Origin: Plectosphaerella cucumerina
Lineage: Eukaryota > Ascomycota > Sordariomycetes > Glomerellales > Plectosphaerellaceae
Length of the DNA: 64,000 bases
Assembly (NCBI GenBank): GCA_020746995.1
Contig: JAGPXD010000001.1
Location: 6,944,001 to 7,008,000, forward strand
Direction: 5' to 3'
Shown here: piece after piece, positions 1 through 11,821 of the stretch
Position numbering within the stretch: the stretch's first letter is position 1
Layout of the letters: each line of letters opens with the position of its first letter
The notes under the pieces: generated by a model
Told to the model about the DNA's origin: nothing
Databases searched by the model: none
The model's input: the letters and a program-made list of their open reading frames with translations, nothing else
Made by a program: the position numbers and the translations under genes

Positions 1-1307
1 TGGCCGGAAGGTCGTTCCTCTCGGCAATTCGCTTGCAAATGACGGCATGCTCGGCATCGAGCAGATCAAGTGGTGTCTCCCACGACGAAGAGCCAACGTG
101 CGAGAAGACGTCACTTTGGGAAGCGACTGGCAGCCCAAGAATGATCGAATAGTAGCGGTCGGCACAGTTGAGCCGGCGCCATAGCACGGCCATGGATGGC
201 GGCGCTCGGGGATCGTTGGAGCCTGCGCAGGAACGAACGGGCCGTCGTGTCGCGGGTCGGCCGATGCCCATAAGGTGGCAGAAGCTCAGCGCGCGGCGAT
301 TCGTCATCCATGCTCTCCGCAGGTGGCCCGAATCTGCCTGGAACATGCCCAGGAGGGCCAGTGTCTCGATGCCCTCAGCGCAGGAGACGAGCTCGTCGTC
401 GTTGGCAATGAGGGTGCTCACAGCCCCGACCCATCTTCCGATAATCTCACAGGTTGGAGTACCGGCTTCCGGCGGCAGTTTGAACCGAGCAGAGTCGAAG
501 TTTGGCGGCAACGATTGCACGCAGACGGCATACTGCATAAGCCGTCTGGCGATGATGACAGGGTGGGCGTCGGAAGTTGGCCAGTTGGCGGATGCCAGGG
601 ACCACTTGGGCTCGACGAGTCCGGCCATCTTGTCGTCTCGGGAGTGTGAGAAAGAGAGCGCCCAGGTGACGCCTGGACTCTCATGGGCGAGGATGCTGCG
701 CAGATGATGAGTAGGGAGGAGGGAGAAGAGGTGGCGGGAGATCTGGGCGTGTCGCTCTTGCGTGGTCTTTCGCTGGGCGGCGATGTATGGATGATTCACC
801 GCCTCCTCGGATAGTGACGGATCGACGGGCATCACCGACTGCTCTCGAGGGCGCTCGTCATCGCCGGGAGAGGCGCCATTGGCCACGGCAGCGATATCGT
901 GGGCATGTGACACAGCCGAGTTGTCCAGAAGGTCTCTCGTCGAGATACTGGGATAGAAGGCGTCCGGAGGGTCGCCGTGCCGGGTGGACGAGACAGAGGC
1001 TGGTGCCGGTACCTGTGGTCGGGAGTCCCGCGCTGGTGAAGGCCGGCCATGCTGAGCGGTCGGCGAGAAGCCCTCAGGGTATCTCTGTGATAGACAGGAT
1101 GTTTCGCGCTCTATGCAATTGATGCATGTTGTGTCTTTCGGGTCGCCGAACCTGCATTTGACCTTGCGTCTGCGACCTGTTCAATTGTCAGACAAGGGGT
1201 GATCGCGCCAAGCGAGCAGAAGACGCACACTCCCAGCAGCTTCTGGTTCCCTTCCTGACAGCCCGTCTCTTCACGGGTGCTTCGATCGAATCCGGGGGCG
1301 ACAGCAT
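1..1307 (-). CDS. Zn2Cys6 fungal transcription factor (C-terminus beyond window)
   Basis: A binuclear zinc-cluster regulator, probably nuclear and DNA binding. Exon 1 is 1229-1307, starting at ATG 1307. A 52-bp GT-AG intron (1228-1177) cuts the zinc cluster, and exon 2 runs from 1176 past the left edge. The join restores CWEC-RRRKVKC, then C..INC..ERETSC, which gives the six cysteines in fungal spacing. An intron inside the zinc cluster is common in this family. About 390 residues downstream of the cluster remain open, and near the edge a segment with RRLNCADRYYS and IILGLPVAS resembles the fungal middle-homology region. The neighbour is an aldehyde dehydrogenase on the same strand. The target is unknown. 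The family call is firm and the exact start fairly firm. Confidence 0.85.
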
Positions 1308-1561
1308 TGCACGCTGTTCTGGTATCCGGCGTGAGGTGGATGGAGGTTGAAGTGGGAGAAGTGAAGTCCGAGGTGGGCAAACTCCGCCGACTCGTTCAAA
1401 GATGACGCCGTGTTTGTGACAGTGCGCACACTGTCGACTCATCCGACGCGTCCGTCTCACCCTCATCCGTTATCAAAGCACGGTGAGATTACGTGAAGGG
1501 AGGTGAAAAATCAATGAAACACTTGAGAATTGAATACATCTACTTCGAGAAGCCTCCACAT

Positions 1562-3168
1562 TCAAACATTAAGATGGACGTGGATCGACTTGGACTGCAC
1601 GAACTCCTTGATCGACTCCAGCCCGCCTTCCTTGCCGTAGCCACTCTGCTTCCATCCAGACCAGGGCGTGACCTTGCTGGGGTAGTGCGAGCCGTTGATG
1701 GACAGTGTGCCAACTTCGAGCTTTGAGGCGACACGAAGGGCTCTGGAGATGTCCGACGTGAAGATGATGCCTGTCTCTAGTCAGAAATTTGCAGGTTTGA
1801 GAAGAGAAGGCGACAGAACTCACCAGAAAGTCCGTAGTCCGTGTCATTGGCCTGCTCCAGAACTTCCTCCTCCGTCTTGAAGGTGCGAACGACCAGCACA
1901 GGCCCAAAGATCTCCTCTTTCCACACCTTGCTGTCCAGTGGCGGGTTGAGCAGCAGCGTTGGACCCAAGTAGTTGCCCGGGCGCTGACCGGCCTCCTTGC
2001 CGTCGACGAGCACCTCAATTCCTTCTGCCTTGGCATCTTCAATGTAAGCATTGACGAACTTGACCTGCGCCTTGTCCACCATCGGCCCCAGGAAGGTCGT
2101 CGACTGGCTCGGATCGCCAAGGGCACCGAGGAAACCGGTCCAAGCCTGCTTCAGCTTCTCGATGAACGCGGGCGCAATGTTCTCATGCACGAACAGGCGC
2201 GATGCGGCCGAGCAGGCCTGGGCGTTGTTGGCGAGGAAGTTCATCGAGTTGTGGCGAATGGCGTTGTCGATGTTGGCGTCGTCGAAAACGATGGAGGCGG
2301 ACTTGCCGCCAAGTTCGAGGGTCACGGGCTTGAGATTGCTCTGCGCGGCGGCGACCTGGACCTTGCGGCCCGCGGCGATGGAGCCGGTGAAGGAAATCCT
2401 GGCAATGTCCATGTGAGATGCGAGGAGGGCGCCGGTCTTGCCGTCACCCGAGAGGAGGTTGACAACACCAGGGGGGAATCCAGCCTCCTTGAAGAGTCTG
2501 CCGAGGAAGAGGGCGCCGAGGGGGTCCCTCTCGGAAGACTTGTGGACGAAAGTGTTTCCCATGGCCACGGCCGGGGCGATCTGTGAACTGTCAGGAGCGG
2601 TTCGCTAAGCTCTTGTGATGCCGACTCACCTTCCACCCGATAGACAGGTAGGTGCCATTCCAAGCCGAGATGCCAGCGCAGACGCCGAGCGGCTCGTAGG
2701 TGATCATCTTGAACAGACCATCACCATCTTCGTTGTAAGTCTCGCCGTGGACCTTGTCAATGAGTCCGGCGTAGTAGCGGAAAGACGCGACCTGGGAATC
2801 GACAAGCATGCGAGTCAAGATGACTGGCGCACCCATGTTGGTGGTCTCGAGGAGAGCGAGCTGGTCGGCGTGCTTCTCGACCAGATCGGCGTACTTGTTC
2901 ATGATCGCTGCTCGCTGGGCGGTGGGGGTCGACCGCCAGGTCTTGAAGGCCGCCTTGGCACTGGCGACAGCACGGTCGACGTCTTCGGGACCGGCGACTT
3001 GGATCTTGTCGGTCACGAGGGTGTCGTCCGTGGGGTTGTAGACGGAGATTGTCTCCCCCGAGGCGGAGGAGACATACTGGAGATGTGTCAGTATTGAAAT
3101 ATGAGGTGAGGGGGGATAGTCGTGAGACTTGCCTCATTGTTGATGAAGAGACCGGTTTCAAAGTCCAT
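1562..3168 (-). CDS. Aldehyde dehydrogenase (NAD(P)+-dependent, ALDH superfamily)
   Basis: Oxidises an aldehyde to a carboxylic acid. Four exons (3133-3168, 2630-3076, 1824-2580, 1562-1770) give 482 residues, the normal family length. The N-terminus reads MDFETGLFINNEYVSS after removal of an intron that starts GCAAGT, so this is a GC-AG intron. Catalytic residues are visible: general-base Glu in LELGGKS (about residue 250) and nucleophile Cys in NNAQACSAAS (about 284). The Rossmann motif FTGSIAAG and the C-terminal WSGWKQSGYGKEGG-type ending are typical. The last intron has two in-frame acceptor choices six bases apart; I chose the one giving GLSGIIFTSD. The substrate is unknown. Nearby O-methyltransferase and esterase genes make an aromatic aldehyde plausible, by inference only. 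Confidence 0.9.
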
Positions 3169-3325
3169 CCCGGCGGTTCGGTGGATGGTGGAGATGGTGA
3201 TATGGGCAAGACTAATGGACAGGATTGCAGTAGTGGGCAACGAATGCTATGATGAGGCTTGGGGAGAAAGAGGAAGACTGCTGAAGGATGCTCCAAAACA
3301 AAACTTGACGGCAGCAGGGACGCAT

Positions 3326-3333
3326 CTATTTAT
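3326..3333 (-). promoter_or_regulatory. TATA-like element upstream of the aldehyde dehydrogenase
   Basis: The minus strand reads ATAAATAG about 160 bp before ATG 3168. Position and composition fit a core promoter, but the motif is short. Confidence 0.35.
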
Positions 3334-3386
3334 GCTGTCATGATACCCCCGCCTCAGCGTAAACTTCTCCGGTGTGGTTGCACGAC

Positions 3387-3631
3387 TTCGGTCGAATTCG
3401 GCCGGAGGCAGAGGTGATGTTGACCGGAGGATGGTTCATGTCGCCTCTTATGAGAAGCCCTCAGATGCTTTATTTGGTCTAAAATCATTGAATATCCATC
3501 TAACACGGTCAGATATCACCACAGTCTTTTCAAACGACTATTTAAATGCACTGAAGAGTCCCTAAAGGCGCTGATTTCTCGTGGTATTCAAGATGGCATC
3601 AAAGAGTGCGGACAAGTTCGGTCGAATTCGG
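3387..3631. repeat. Two copies of a 15-bp motif, 230 bp apart
   Basis: TTCGGTCGAATTCGG occurs exactly at 3387-3401 and 3617-3631, followed by CCG and TCG respectively. The centre GTCGAATTCG is close to palindromic. It could be a paired regulator site or a mobile-element remnant. Confidence 0.5.
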
Positions 3632-4077
3632 TCGAAGGTCTTGGCGCTGACGGACTTGCTGCTCTCGCCTGGAAAAGGGGTCGCCCGACTAAGCTGGGAA
3701 ACGTCATTCAATGTCATCACCAGATTCGCAGGCTCGGGTCCATCCAATCTTTTTGGAAAAGGCTCCTCATCGTTCCAGAAACCCTTAGATATTCATTTCG
3801 GTATTTTTGTCTTTCGTCGGGCGAGCCCTGGGTCACCAAAACTTCGCGTCATTGATCGGACTCAACTCCCTGAATCGACCCCCTGACGGTGCCCAGACTA
3901 CCCCCAATAGTGCCAGCAGGGCCGCCGCCGGGCGCTTGTAATGTCCCCTAAGGTCCCCGCCCCGGGCCCCTCTTCTCTGCTGCAGGGTGCGTTCAGCGCC
4001 AACGTGTTGGAGCATGCCTGGATCGACAACAAGATTAGGGGCAAGGGCGCTTGTTCTCTGATCAGTAAACTTCTTTC

Positions 4078-5053
4078 TCAAGTAATGAAATGAATCTGTC
4101 TGCATACCGTTAAGCCAAACCACTCAAGGTCCTCGGGTCGGGAGAACTCAATGCTGTGTGTGATGCCATCGCCGACGACGCCCTAGAGTCGCGTTAGAAC
4201 GACTGCCTGCGCACCTGCCAAAGAGTCTCACCGTCAAGTTTGGCCCGAAGATGTACTTCGTGAAGGGAGCTTCCGGGCTGTTCAGAATGGTCTCGACTGG
4301 CGAAACAGAGTACCCAAACAGCGCGGCGTACTGCTTGATGGTTTCGTGGTAGTTCTGCGGGGAGATGATCTCATCTTCGTCTCCATGATAGATCTGCATC
4401 CGAGGACGTGGCCCGTCGTAACCGGGCGACATATCCCTCGCGATATCCGCCCAGTGTTCTCCGCTGGTGATCGACTCGCCCGTCGCGCAGGTGACATTCC
4501 ATTCTGCCTCGACATTTGCCGCGCTGTAGTAGCACCCTGCCGGAACGCCTGCATACGCAATGCCGGCGGCGAAGAGGTCCGGGTAGGCGTTGACCAGGAC
4601 GTTGGTGAGCATAGCGCCCGAAGAGATGCCAGTCACAAAGACACGCGCCGGATCGGCCGAATACTCGCTCGTGGTGAACGTCACCATGTTGGCGATGGAG
4701 TCGGTGTTTCCTCCACCGCCGCGATTCAGCGCCTTCGCGGACGACACGTCCCAGCAGCTCCACTCCAGGTATGGCGTGGACGGGTATATGACAATGAAGC
4801 CGTGGGCTTCGGCGAAGGACGCCCATTCAGAGTTCTCATAGTACCACTCGCCACTGCCGGAGCAGCCGTGGATACCGACGACGATGGCCGGGTCCGGAAC
4901 AAGTGTGCTGGGTACGTAGAGGAACATGCGCGTGTTGGTGGGATTGGTGCCAAAGTCCGTGACCTCGGAGAAGGTTGAGCGAGGGACGACCTCAGCGGTC
5001 GAAGCGATGATGAGGTAGCATAGTGCTAAAAAGAGGTGGGCGAAGAGTGTCAT
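4078..5053 (-). CDS. Secreted esterase of the CE1 / poly-hydroxybutyrate-depolymerase-like family
   Basis: A probable acetyl-xylan or feruloyl esterase that acts outside the cell on plant cell-wall esters. Exon 1 is 4232-5053, a 49-bp intron follows (4231-4183), and exon 2 is 4078-4182, giving 308 residues. The N-terminus MTLFAHLFLALCYLIIAS is a clear signal peptide. The oxyanion region is VGIHGCSGSGEW. The nucleophile is Ser144 in TGISSGAML. The acidic region is YHGDEDEIISP and the His lies in GDGITHS near residue 283. I chose ATG 5053 over an in-frame upstream start because it begins exactly at the signal peptide. Which ester it cleaves cannot be decided from sequence. Confidence 0.82.
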
Positions 5054-5671
5054 GATAACAGAGGAGCAATCGCTGTTTGACCGAGAGGGCATCTGATTTG
5101 GCGAATTCCAACGTTCTCTGCGTGTTTTTAAGTGATATGAAAGACACACGCCGATCCCGAAAGATGCCAGAATCTCGAAACACCATGCATGCATGGATCA
5201 TGATGCGCGATGAGGCGGAAGTGAATCATAGGAGGCCTGCACCATGTGCCAAGCAACCAACTGCATGTTCTCGACTTCCATCCCCCCGAAATACTGACAT
5301 TTTCCTTGGAAAGATGCTAGGCAGCATCCCTCACCTGAAGGTAGCCATGGTCATGAGGTGCATGGTGGGGAACTACGCGTATCCTGGGTGCACGAGAGCC
5401 AGTGGACCGATCCACGGTTTCTGCATGTAAGATCTAAGCGCGCGGCCTTCCTGAAGCAGACGAGCTGACAAGGGAAAATGCATTGAAACCCCTCACGAGA
5501 GATAGGAGACATGCAGGTAAGATGCTCAGCCCTACACTAAGAGGACCCCCCGGCCTGGCATAAGATCTTAAAAGCCAAGCTCAGTCTCAAGTGCTGTCGT
5601 GTGAAGACCTTCGATCGCTCGAACCTCGCCAGGTCACTTCTTCTCATCGCCGATACTCAGACGCACTCGTT
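5054..5671. other. Divergent promoter region, esterase / O-methyltransferase
   Basis: 618 bp between two divergently transcribed genes. I see no convincing shared operator and no further gene. Confidence 0.55.
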
Positions 5672-7060
5672 ATGGCCCAGAATCTGTCGACGCTCACTGC
5701 CCTCGCGGCCCGGATCGCCAAGAGCGCCGAGGTCATCGACTCTTTCCTCAAAGAGAACCAGCTCCCAGAGCCGAGCTTCGAGGCCGACGGGCCAAAGAAC
5801 TTCCCCGTCACCGACAAGAACCCCGAGATCCTTGCCGCTCGTGACGAGCTCATCGACTGTACCCAGGAGCTACGCGACCTGGTCGTCGGCCCGACAGACA
5901 CGATCAAATGGCGGACCATGGTGGTACGTATGCCTCGTCTCCCATGTCCTTCTCACGTTCTTACCTCTGCCAGGACCACACCTTTACGGCAAGTCTCCAA
6001 GCCATCTACCGCTTTAAGATCGCCCAGGCCGTTCCGCTGGAAGGCGAGATCACAATTGCAGACCTCTCCAAGGCCACCGGTCTCGCCGAGGTAGACGTCG
6101 CTCGCATCATGCGCTGCGCCGCCGTGCACCGTGTCTTCCAGGAGAAGACGGTCGGGTCCTTCTCGCACACGGCCACCTCGGCCCTGCTCGCGCAGGACAA
6201 GGGGATGCAGGCGCTGCTGGGCCACATGACAGATGGCGCATTCCCCGCGGCAGCCAAGATGTGTGACTTCCTCGAGAAGTACCCTGGCTCGCAGGAGCCC
6301 GGAGAGAGCCCATACACGATGACGTTCGGAAGTCCGATGTTTGCGCGGGGCGCTGCAGAGCCCCATGTCATGCAGAGGTTCATTGATGCAATGACGGCGT
6401 GGTCAACGGGTGATGGCTCCGAGGGGATGGTCAAGGGCTTCGACTGGGCCAAGTTAGGCGCCGGGAAGGTTGTTGACGTGAGTATCCCGAAGCCCCTCGA
6501 AGCATGTTATGACTGACGTTGTCCAGGTCGGAGGTGCCGCCGGCCACATCTCGCTGGCCGTGGCCTCCCGCTTCCCCGCCCTGACTTTCGCGGTCCAGGA
6601 TGTCCTCCCGACCAAGCCCCACGCTGAAGGTCTCATCGCCTCCTTCCCAGCGGACGTCGCGTCTCGCGTGCAGTGGCAAGCGCACGACTTCTTCGATCCC
6701 CAGCCGGCCGAGTGCCGAGGAGCGGCAGCCTACATCCTGCGGTACATTTGCCACGACTGGCCAGACCGCTACGCGTCCAAGATCCTGGCCAACGTAGCGG
6801 AGGCCATGACGACCGAGAGCAGTCTGATCATCGCGGACGCTGTTCTTCCGCCACGAGAGGTCAAGCTTCCCCGGGCGCAGGAGGCGATTCTGCGGGGCTT
6901 TGACATCTCGATGCTGTGTCAGCTGAATGCGAGGGAGCGGGCCATTGAGGATTGGACAAAGCTGCTGAAGATGGCGGATGAGAGGTTTGAGATTGTGGGT
7001 GTCACGCCGCCGGAGAAAGCTGGAGAGGTGAGCATCATCGAGGCCAAGTTGAGGGTCTAG
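5672..7060 (+). CDS. SAM-dependent O-methyltransferase (fungal O-MT family)
   Basis: Transfers a methyl group from S-adenosylmethionine to a hydroxyl, usually on an aromatic or polyketide substrate. Three exons (5672-5923, 5974-6477, 6527-7060) give 429 residues. The N-terminal dimerisation/winged-helix region has LYRFKIAQAVP-like and ITIADLSKATGL segments. The SAM motif VVDVGGAAGHIS starts near residue 250 and is rebuilt exactly by the second splice. The general-base His is in CHDWPD at about residue 328. The family normally has DxGGGxG, so the Ala-Ala variant is a small departure. An in-frame ATG at 5591 exists, but 5672 has the better context and family-like start. The substrate is unknown. 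Confidence 0.9.
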
Positions 7061-8544
7061 AGAGTCGTCGTAGAACTTCACTGTTCAGGTAGCGAAGTCA
7101 AATCTTGTGACGGGCGAAATATTTGCGGGGACTTTGGCCCGGACCTGGCCGAGGCCCGAGGCGAGGTCCCTGGAGGAAGCATCGTTCACAGCTCGCTTAA
7201 ATCGCCCCCTGTTGGCGACCTCCTTGGCTGCAGGAGCTGAATAGGTCTTCAAGAGGCTGCGAGAGGAGGGAGATGAGTGTCGAGATGACCAATTGACGGG
7301 CCATACTCAACCAGTAGAATCCCCTTTAGTGATGATTTGAATGACTGGTCGTTCGCGCTTCTCGGTTAGGTTCGTGCAGCCCTCGCCCAGTGTCGCCCCC
7401 TGAGATCTCCCGTGCGCTGATCGGTCGCAGTGGAGATGTTGTCTTCCGCGTTCTTCCAGGGGCTGTGTTTCCCTTCGTCACCACCATTATCGGCCCTGCA
7501 GAGATCTGTTAGGTCTCTTGGCATCATGTCCAGGTAGGTTGCTCTCTTCTTTCGCAACAACATGTACTGGTCAGCACATGTGATCTCTCGTGCAGTAGCA
7601 CAGCAGCTGCTTCCTGCCAGTGGATGGAGTCAGAAGCCAGGGCCCTTTCAGGGGCAAGTCACCGCTAGCATTTGACATTTTAGTAGATGGGCAGAGGCGG
7701 GGCATCCGCTGTCCGGGGGCATCAGTCCGGCCCATCAGCGCACGATTGTCCGCCGTTTTTGTCCACATCCAGGGAAGCCAGGGGAGTGGAAGGCGATGGC
7801 ACAGGGCACCCTCACATGCCACGAGTTACCCCTGTCCGTCAGCTGAACGCCATCCTGGCCCGTTCCTAACGGGGACGAAGCTGACAACGGGCGTGAAGCC
7901 CAAACGGTTAACGGCCGCGGGGCACTATTCTTTCATCTGGGATACTTGCAGGGTCGCTGCAAACGGACTTCCAATCAGGGTCCTCATGCCCCTGAACGGG
8001 CGGCGACATCCAGGGTTTGAGAGTATTCTGCTCAGCTTTCAGCTAGCGTTCAGGGGTTTGTTTTCTCCGACGCGACCCAGAACGTTGGGTGGCGTTCAAA
8101 TCAGGAGCCAATCTTGTCCCAAGTCGCGCCAATTCCTGTGCAACCCGAAAGGCCTGGGCCTAAAATCGACGTGCCCAGTGGATGTTCTCCGCGAGAAGCA
8201 TTGTGGGGAGCCTGCAGCCTCCCTTCAATGTGGGCCAGACGACTGGCATCTCGTCAAGTCTTGGCGGCCTCACGTCTGGTGAACGCTCAATAGTCTTCAG
8301 CTTGTTGGCTGAGCAAGCTAGCCACGAGGAGGCCGTTGGTGGACAGGGGAGGCAGTCTTCCGATAATGCTGATGGGCTGAGAATTAACAGCAGAAAAGAA
8401 AGTAGTCCAGTTTGAAGAGTCCTCGATGTATAAAGAGCAACAGCCCAGCGTCCTTGGATATGATCTGGACTCATCCACTTGCATCAGTATCACCAGCTCT
8501 GCCCTTACTTCTTCGACAATCCCTTTTTTCACTCACATTTCATC
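7061..8544. other. Long intergenic region, 1.48 kb
   Basis: No gene is supported here. Open frames such as 7620-8282 on the plus strand have no recognisable domain, signal peptide or splice logic. The right end holds the promoter of the secreted protein starting at 8545. Confidence 0.55.
8429..8435 (+). promoter_or_regulatory. TATA box of the secreted lectin-like protein gene
   Basis: TATAAAG lies about 115 bp upstream of ATG 8545 and is followed by a pyrimidine-rich leader, a normal fungal core-promoter layout. Confidence 0.55.
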
Positions 8545-9746
8545 ATGTCGACTTCCCGCTTCCTTGCCGGTGCAGTCCTTGTAGCTGGCGCCGTGGCCTC
8601 GCCTCACGACATCTTCGCACGCGAGAAGGCATGCAACAGGGACAACCTGCTCCGCTGCCTGGGTGACACTCGCTATTCTGCACAGGCCAGCGCTTTTTGC
8701 GCCGAGCTGACCCCTTCCACGACCACGGTTGCCACTGTCACTGCTACGGAGTAAGTCTCTGTCCAGATACTCCCAAAGAATACCTCCTGAACTGACACAT
8801 TGACTGCTAGCACCGCGACTGAGATCCTTGATCTCGTCGTTCAGACCGATGTCGTGGTTCTGCACTCCACCACCACCGTTTACACAGCCACTGTGCCGGA
8901 GACGATCATCACCATCACCGCGCCATATGGCTCCGCCCCGACTGTCGTCAAGAGAGATGCATCAGACGGGCCTGCTCAGCCGCCCAAGTGCCTGACAAAC
9001 GTCGACACACCCTACCCTGCCTCACGCATCACTTCGGCGTGCTCGTGCATCGATGTCCCTGCCAGCACCATCAGCGCCACCTTCACCACTGGCACTGTTA
9101 CCGCCACCGAGGTAAACATTTCGGTCTGAAAAGCATCCCAAGATGACTCGCTGACCTGACCCTCCAGACTGTCACCAACGAGCTCATCGCCACGACTACC
9201 GTGACTGAGTGGGAGACAGCATCCACACAGCTCGTCAGTGGCACCTCGACAGTCTCGGTCCCTCACCCGACTCTCATCAACATGGACTTTGAGAGCGGCA
9301 CAACCGAGGGATGGGGCCAGAGATGGGGCCACCCAAACTTCCTCTACGACGTCGTCTCCATCGCCGGCCCGAGCAGCAACCCAAACAACAAAGCCCTTCG
9401 CATCAACAACATCGGGTACCTTGGTGACAGCAGCTGGATCACCACCCAGCCGCTCATCTTCGAGTCGGGTGCCACGTACAGGATCGCCTTTGTGGGCAAG
9501 TCGACCATTGCCGGCGCCATCTCTAGGCTCAGCATCTACGTCCGCGGCAGGGGCAACGTCGTCACTTCGCAGAACTACTACAGGCTCGGCGGGGGCATGC
9601 CCCTTCCCAACGGCTGGGCCCAGTACTCGTACGACTTCCTCATCCCCGCTGGTAAGGGCGGTCCGGCCGAGATTCTGTTCGGGGTTGAGCGCTTCCAGAG
9701 CACCGTCTCACACTACCTCGACGACTTTGTCATCGCTCGTCTTTGA
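8545..9746 (+). CDS. Secreted protein with Thr-rich stalk and C-terminal carbohydrate-binding-like domain
   Basis: Three exons (8545-8750, 8811-9111, 9168-9746) give 361 residues. MSTSRFLAGAVLVAGAVAS is a signal peptide. Residues of about 20-60 contain several Cys. The middle is rich in Thr/Val/Ser (TTTVATVTATE-like repeats), as in O-glycosylated wall stalks. The last 160 residues look like a jelly-roll carbohydrate-binding or galactose-binding-like domain, starting around NMDFESGTTEGW and ending with HYLDDFVIARL. No catalytic motif is visible. It probably acts at the cell wall or apoplast. Whether it is an adhesin, effector or enzyme accessory is unknown. Confidence 0.8.
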
Positions 9747-9944
9747 ATTGGGTTCATACATATTGTGAAGCATCGGGAAGTTCTACGAGAGTCGGGTCGT
9801 TAATGCACAAATTTCCCTGTCGATGTCGATAATCTCATTAATCTATGCATTTGTCTTACCCGCCGAGACGTGAACAGCTCTGCCTTGATAGACATGTCTG
9901 CAATGTCGGACAAGATACCTTGTATGCCCCTCTGGACCGCAAAC

Positions 9945-11821
9945 CTAATACTTGTACTTGAAATGGATGTTCTCTCGGTCAGTCATGTCCTTCTCGGCAT
10001 TCAGCTTGCCCAGGCGCTCGCTCTCCTCCTCGGAGATGCCCTGCTCTCGGATCATCTTGGCGCGGCGACGGTTCTCCCAGATGTCTGTTTTGGCAAAGAG
10101 TCAGTTCAAAGGCTCGTACTGGGCATCTTGGGCCACTCACAGTAGAAACGCCAGGTTGCCATGCAGCAAAATTCCACGCAGTACAGAATGGCGCAGGCAG
10201 TGATGCCGCGGATGTACTTCGGGGCGTCGGAAACAACGAACATCTGGGCGCCGACGGCGTTGCCGACGCAGTAGCCGATGAAGAGGACCGTCGATGTTAC
10301 CGTCTTCTTGGTACGGCCGGCGACGTTGGAGGGCAGGAATGTCCAGATCACTGTCTCAAGGTTAGCAGACAGACAGGGTTGAAAGACCAGAACTATTGAA
10401 ATGAACGTACTGAGACCGGGCAGCGATCCAAAGACCTGCAGGATGTACATGCCCCAGCGAACCCAGCGCATCCTATCGGTGGGAAGAAGACTGAGCGCCA
10501 TCATGCCGGTGAAAGCAGGGATCAGCGAGAACATCATCAGGAGGACTAGCGAAAAACTCATTGTTAGCACAGGGCCACAGGCGAGCAAATGCATAATAGG
10601 GGGTAAATGTGCTTACATCGCAAGTTAGGCCTCTTCAGGGTGATGATGCCGACTGTCAGGAACCAGCAGATGCTGATGCAGTAGTAGGGCGTCGATCCCT
10701 TCAGTAGCGTCTCCAGCGGGGTGAAGCCGAAGGACTGCCAGATGAGCTTGGAGAAGGTCGTGTTGGCGCCGTTGGGGAGTGCGTTGATGATGGTGACGAA
10801 GAAGAAAAAGTACGTCTGAGGGTCCTTGAACGTGTCCAAGACCTGATCCCACTTGAACTCAGACCGCTTCTCACGATCGGTGCCTGTCAGGTTGGACATG
10901 ACGCGAGCCGTCGCCGCGCGCTTCTCCTCCTCGTTCAACCATCGGACCTCGCGGGGCGTGCCCAGAACGAACCACACTAGGACTCCGAGGAAGATGGTCA
11001 GGCCTCCGAGGAAGAACGAGATGCCTTTCCACTGCGGATTCATTTGTCAGCGCACGGGGAAGAAGAAGAGAACGAGGAGTAGGTACGTACAGGGGCAAGG
11101 CCGCCGGGGTGGCGCTCGGCGTGCTGGCCAATGGCGTACATGCACAAGCCGGTGATGATGTTCATGCCGGCGTTGGATGTGCCCCAAATGACGGAACGAA
11201 GAGTATGCTCCGAGGAGGTATACCAGGCGCCAGTAATCAGGATGAAAGTCGGCGAGATGGTGCACTCGAGAGCGCCCTGGAACGCCCTGAGGACCATGAG
11301 ATGGGCAAAGTTCTTTGAAAAGGCAATGCAGAGCACGACAACGCCCCAGAGTACCATGACGATGGACAGGAACTTTCCAGTGTGGCACTTCTGCATCAGC
11401 CAGTTGCCGGGGAACTCGCAGGCCATGTAGGTGAGGTAGAAGATCGTCGAGAGCCAGTTGAACTGGTTGCCCACGAGGTTGTTGTCTTCGCGGATGCCGA
11501 AGACTGCTTGCACGCTGAGGGACGTCTTGTCTGCCTGCTGGGTTCCGTAGCCTGTGGGGAACGTGGTGTGTAAGTTGGCGGAAGGAAATCGAAGGCCGGT
11601 GGATTTGGCGACTTACAGAACCACATGATGGGGAGAAGCCATAGGTCCGCCTTGAACCGCAGTTTCCGGTAGTAGGCATCCGAGTACGAGTCTGGGTTGA
11701 AGACGTCGTCGACGGTGGCCTGGGGCACACTATCAAGGATGTCGATCTTGTCAAGGACCTCGCCCTGGGCTTCGTCCGTGACCGGAGCCGGGGTCTGGGT
11801 AGTCTTTTCACTCTTCGACAT
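9945..11821 (-). CDS. MFS permease, allantoate/anion:cation symporter family (Dal5-like)
   Basis: A plasma-membrane transporter of small organic acids, ureides, vitamins or aromatic acids. Six exons (11617-11821, 11091-11551, 10617-11031, 10411-10545, 10141-10350, 9945-10084) give 521 residues with about 12 membrane spans. Family features: a long hydrophilic N-terminus ending YYRKLRFKADLWLLP, then NWLSTIFYLTYMACEFPGN, a loop with TPREVRWLNEEEK, and a charged C-terminus. Every splice keeps the frame, and codons for Cys, Phe, Met and Tyr are rebuilt at junctions. The gene is convergent with the secreted protein, 198 bp between stops. The cargo is not predictable; in a catabolic region a plant-derived acid is plausible. 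Confidence 0.9.

Larger units (their letters stand above)
3169..4077. other. Intergenic region, 909 bp
   Basis: Lies between the aldehyde dehydrogenase start and the esterase stop. It holds the TATA-like element at 3326-3333 and a 15-bp direct repeat (3387-3401 and 3617-3631). Short open frames on both strands lack family features, so I call no gene here. Confidence 0.6.

Noticed and set aside
168..707. Plus-strand open frame of 179 codons
   Set aside because: It lies antisense to the continuous zinc-cluster regulator exon, which has clear family motifs. The plus frame has none.
7620..8282. Plus-strand open frame of 220 codons in a 1.5-kb gap
   Set aside because: No domain, signal peptide, splice signals or coding-like composition. 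It is probably chance in GC-rich DNA.
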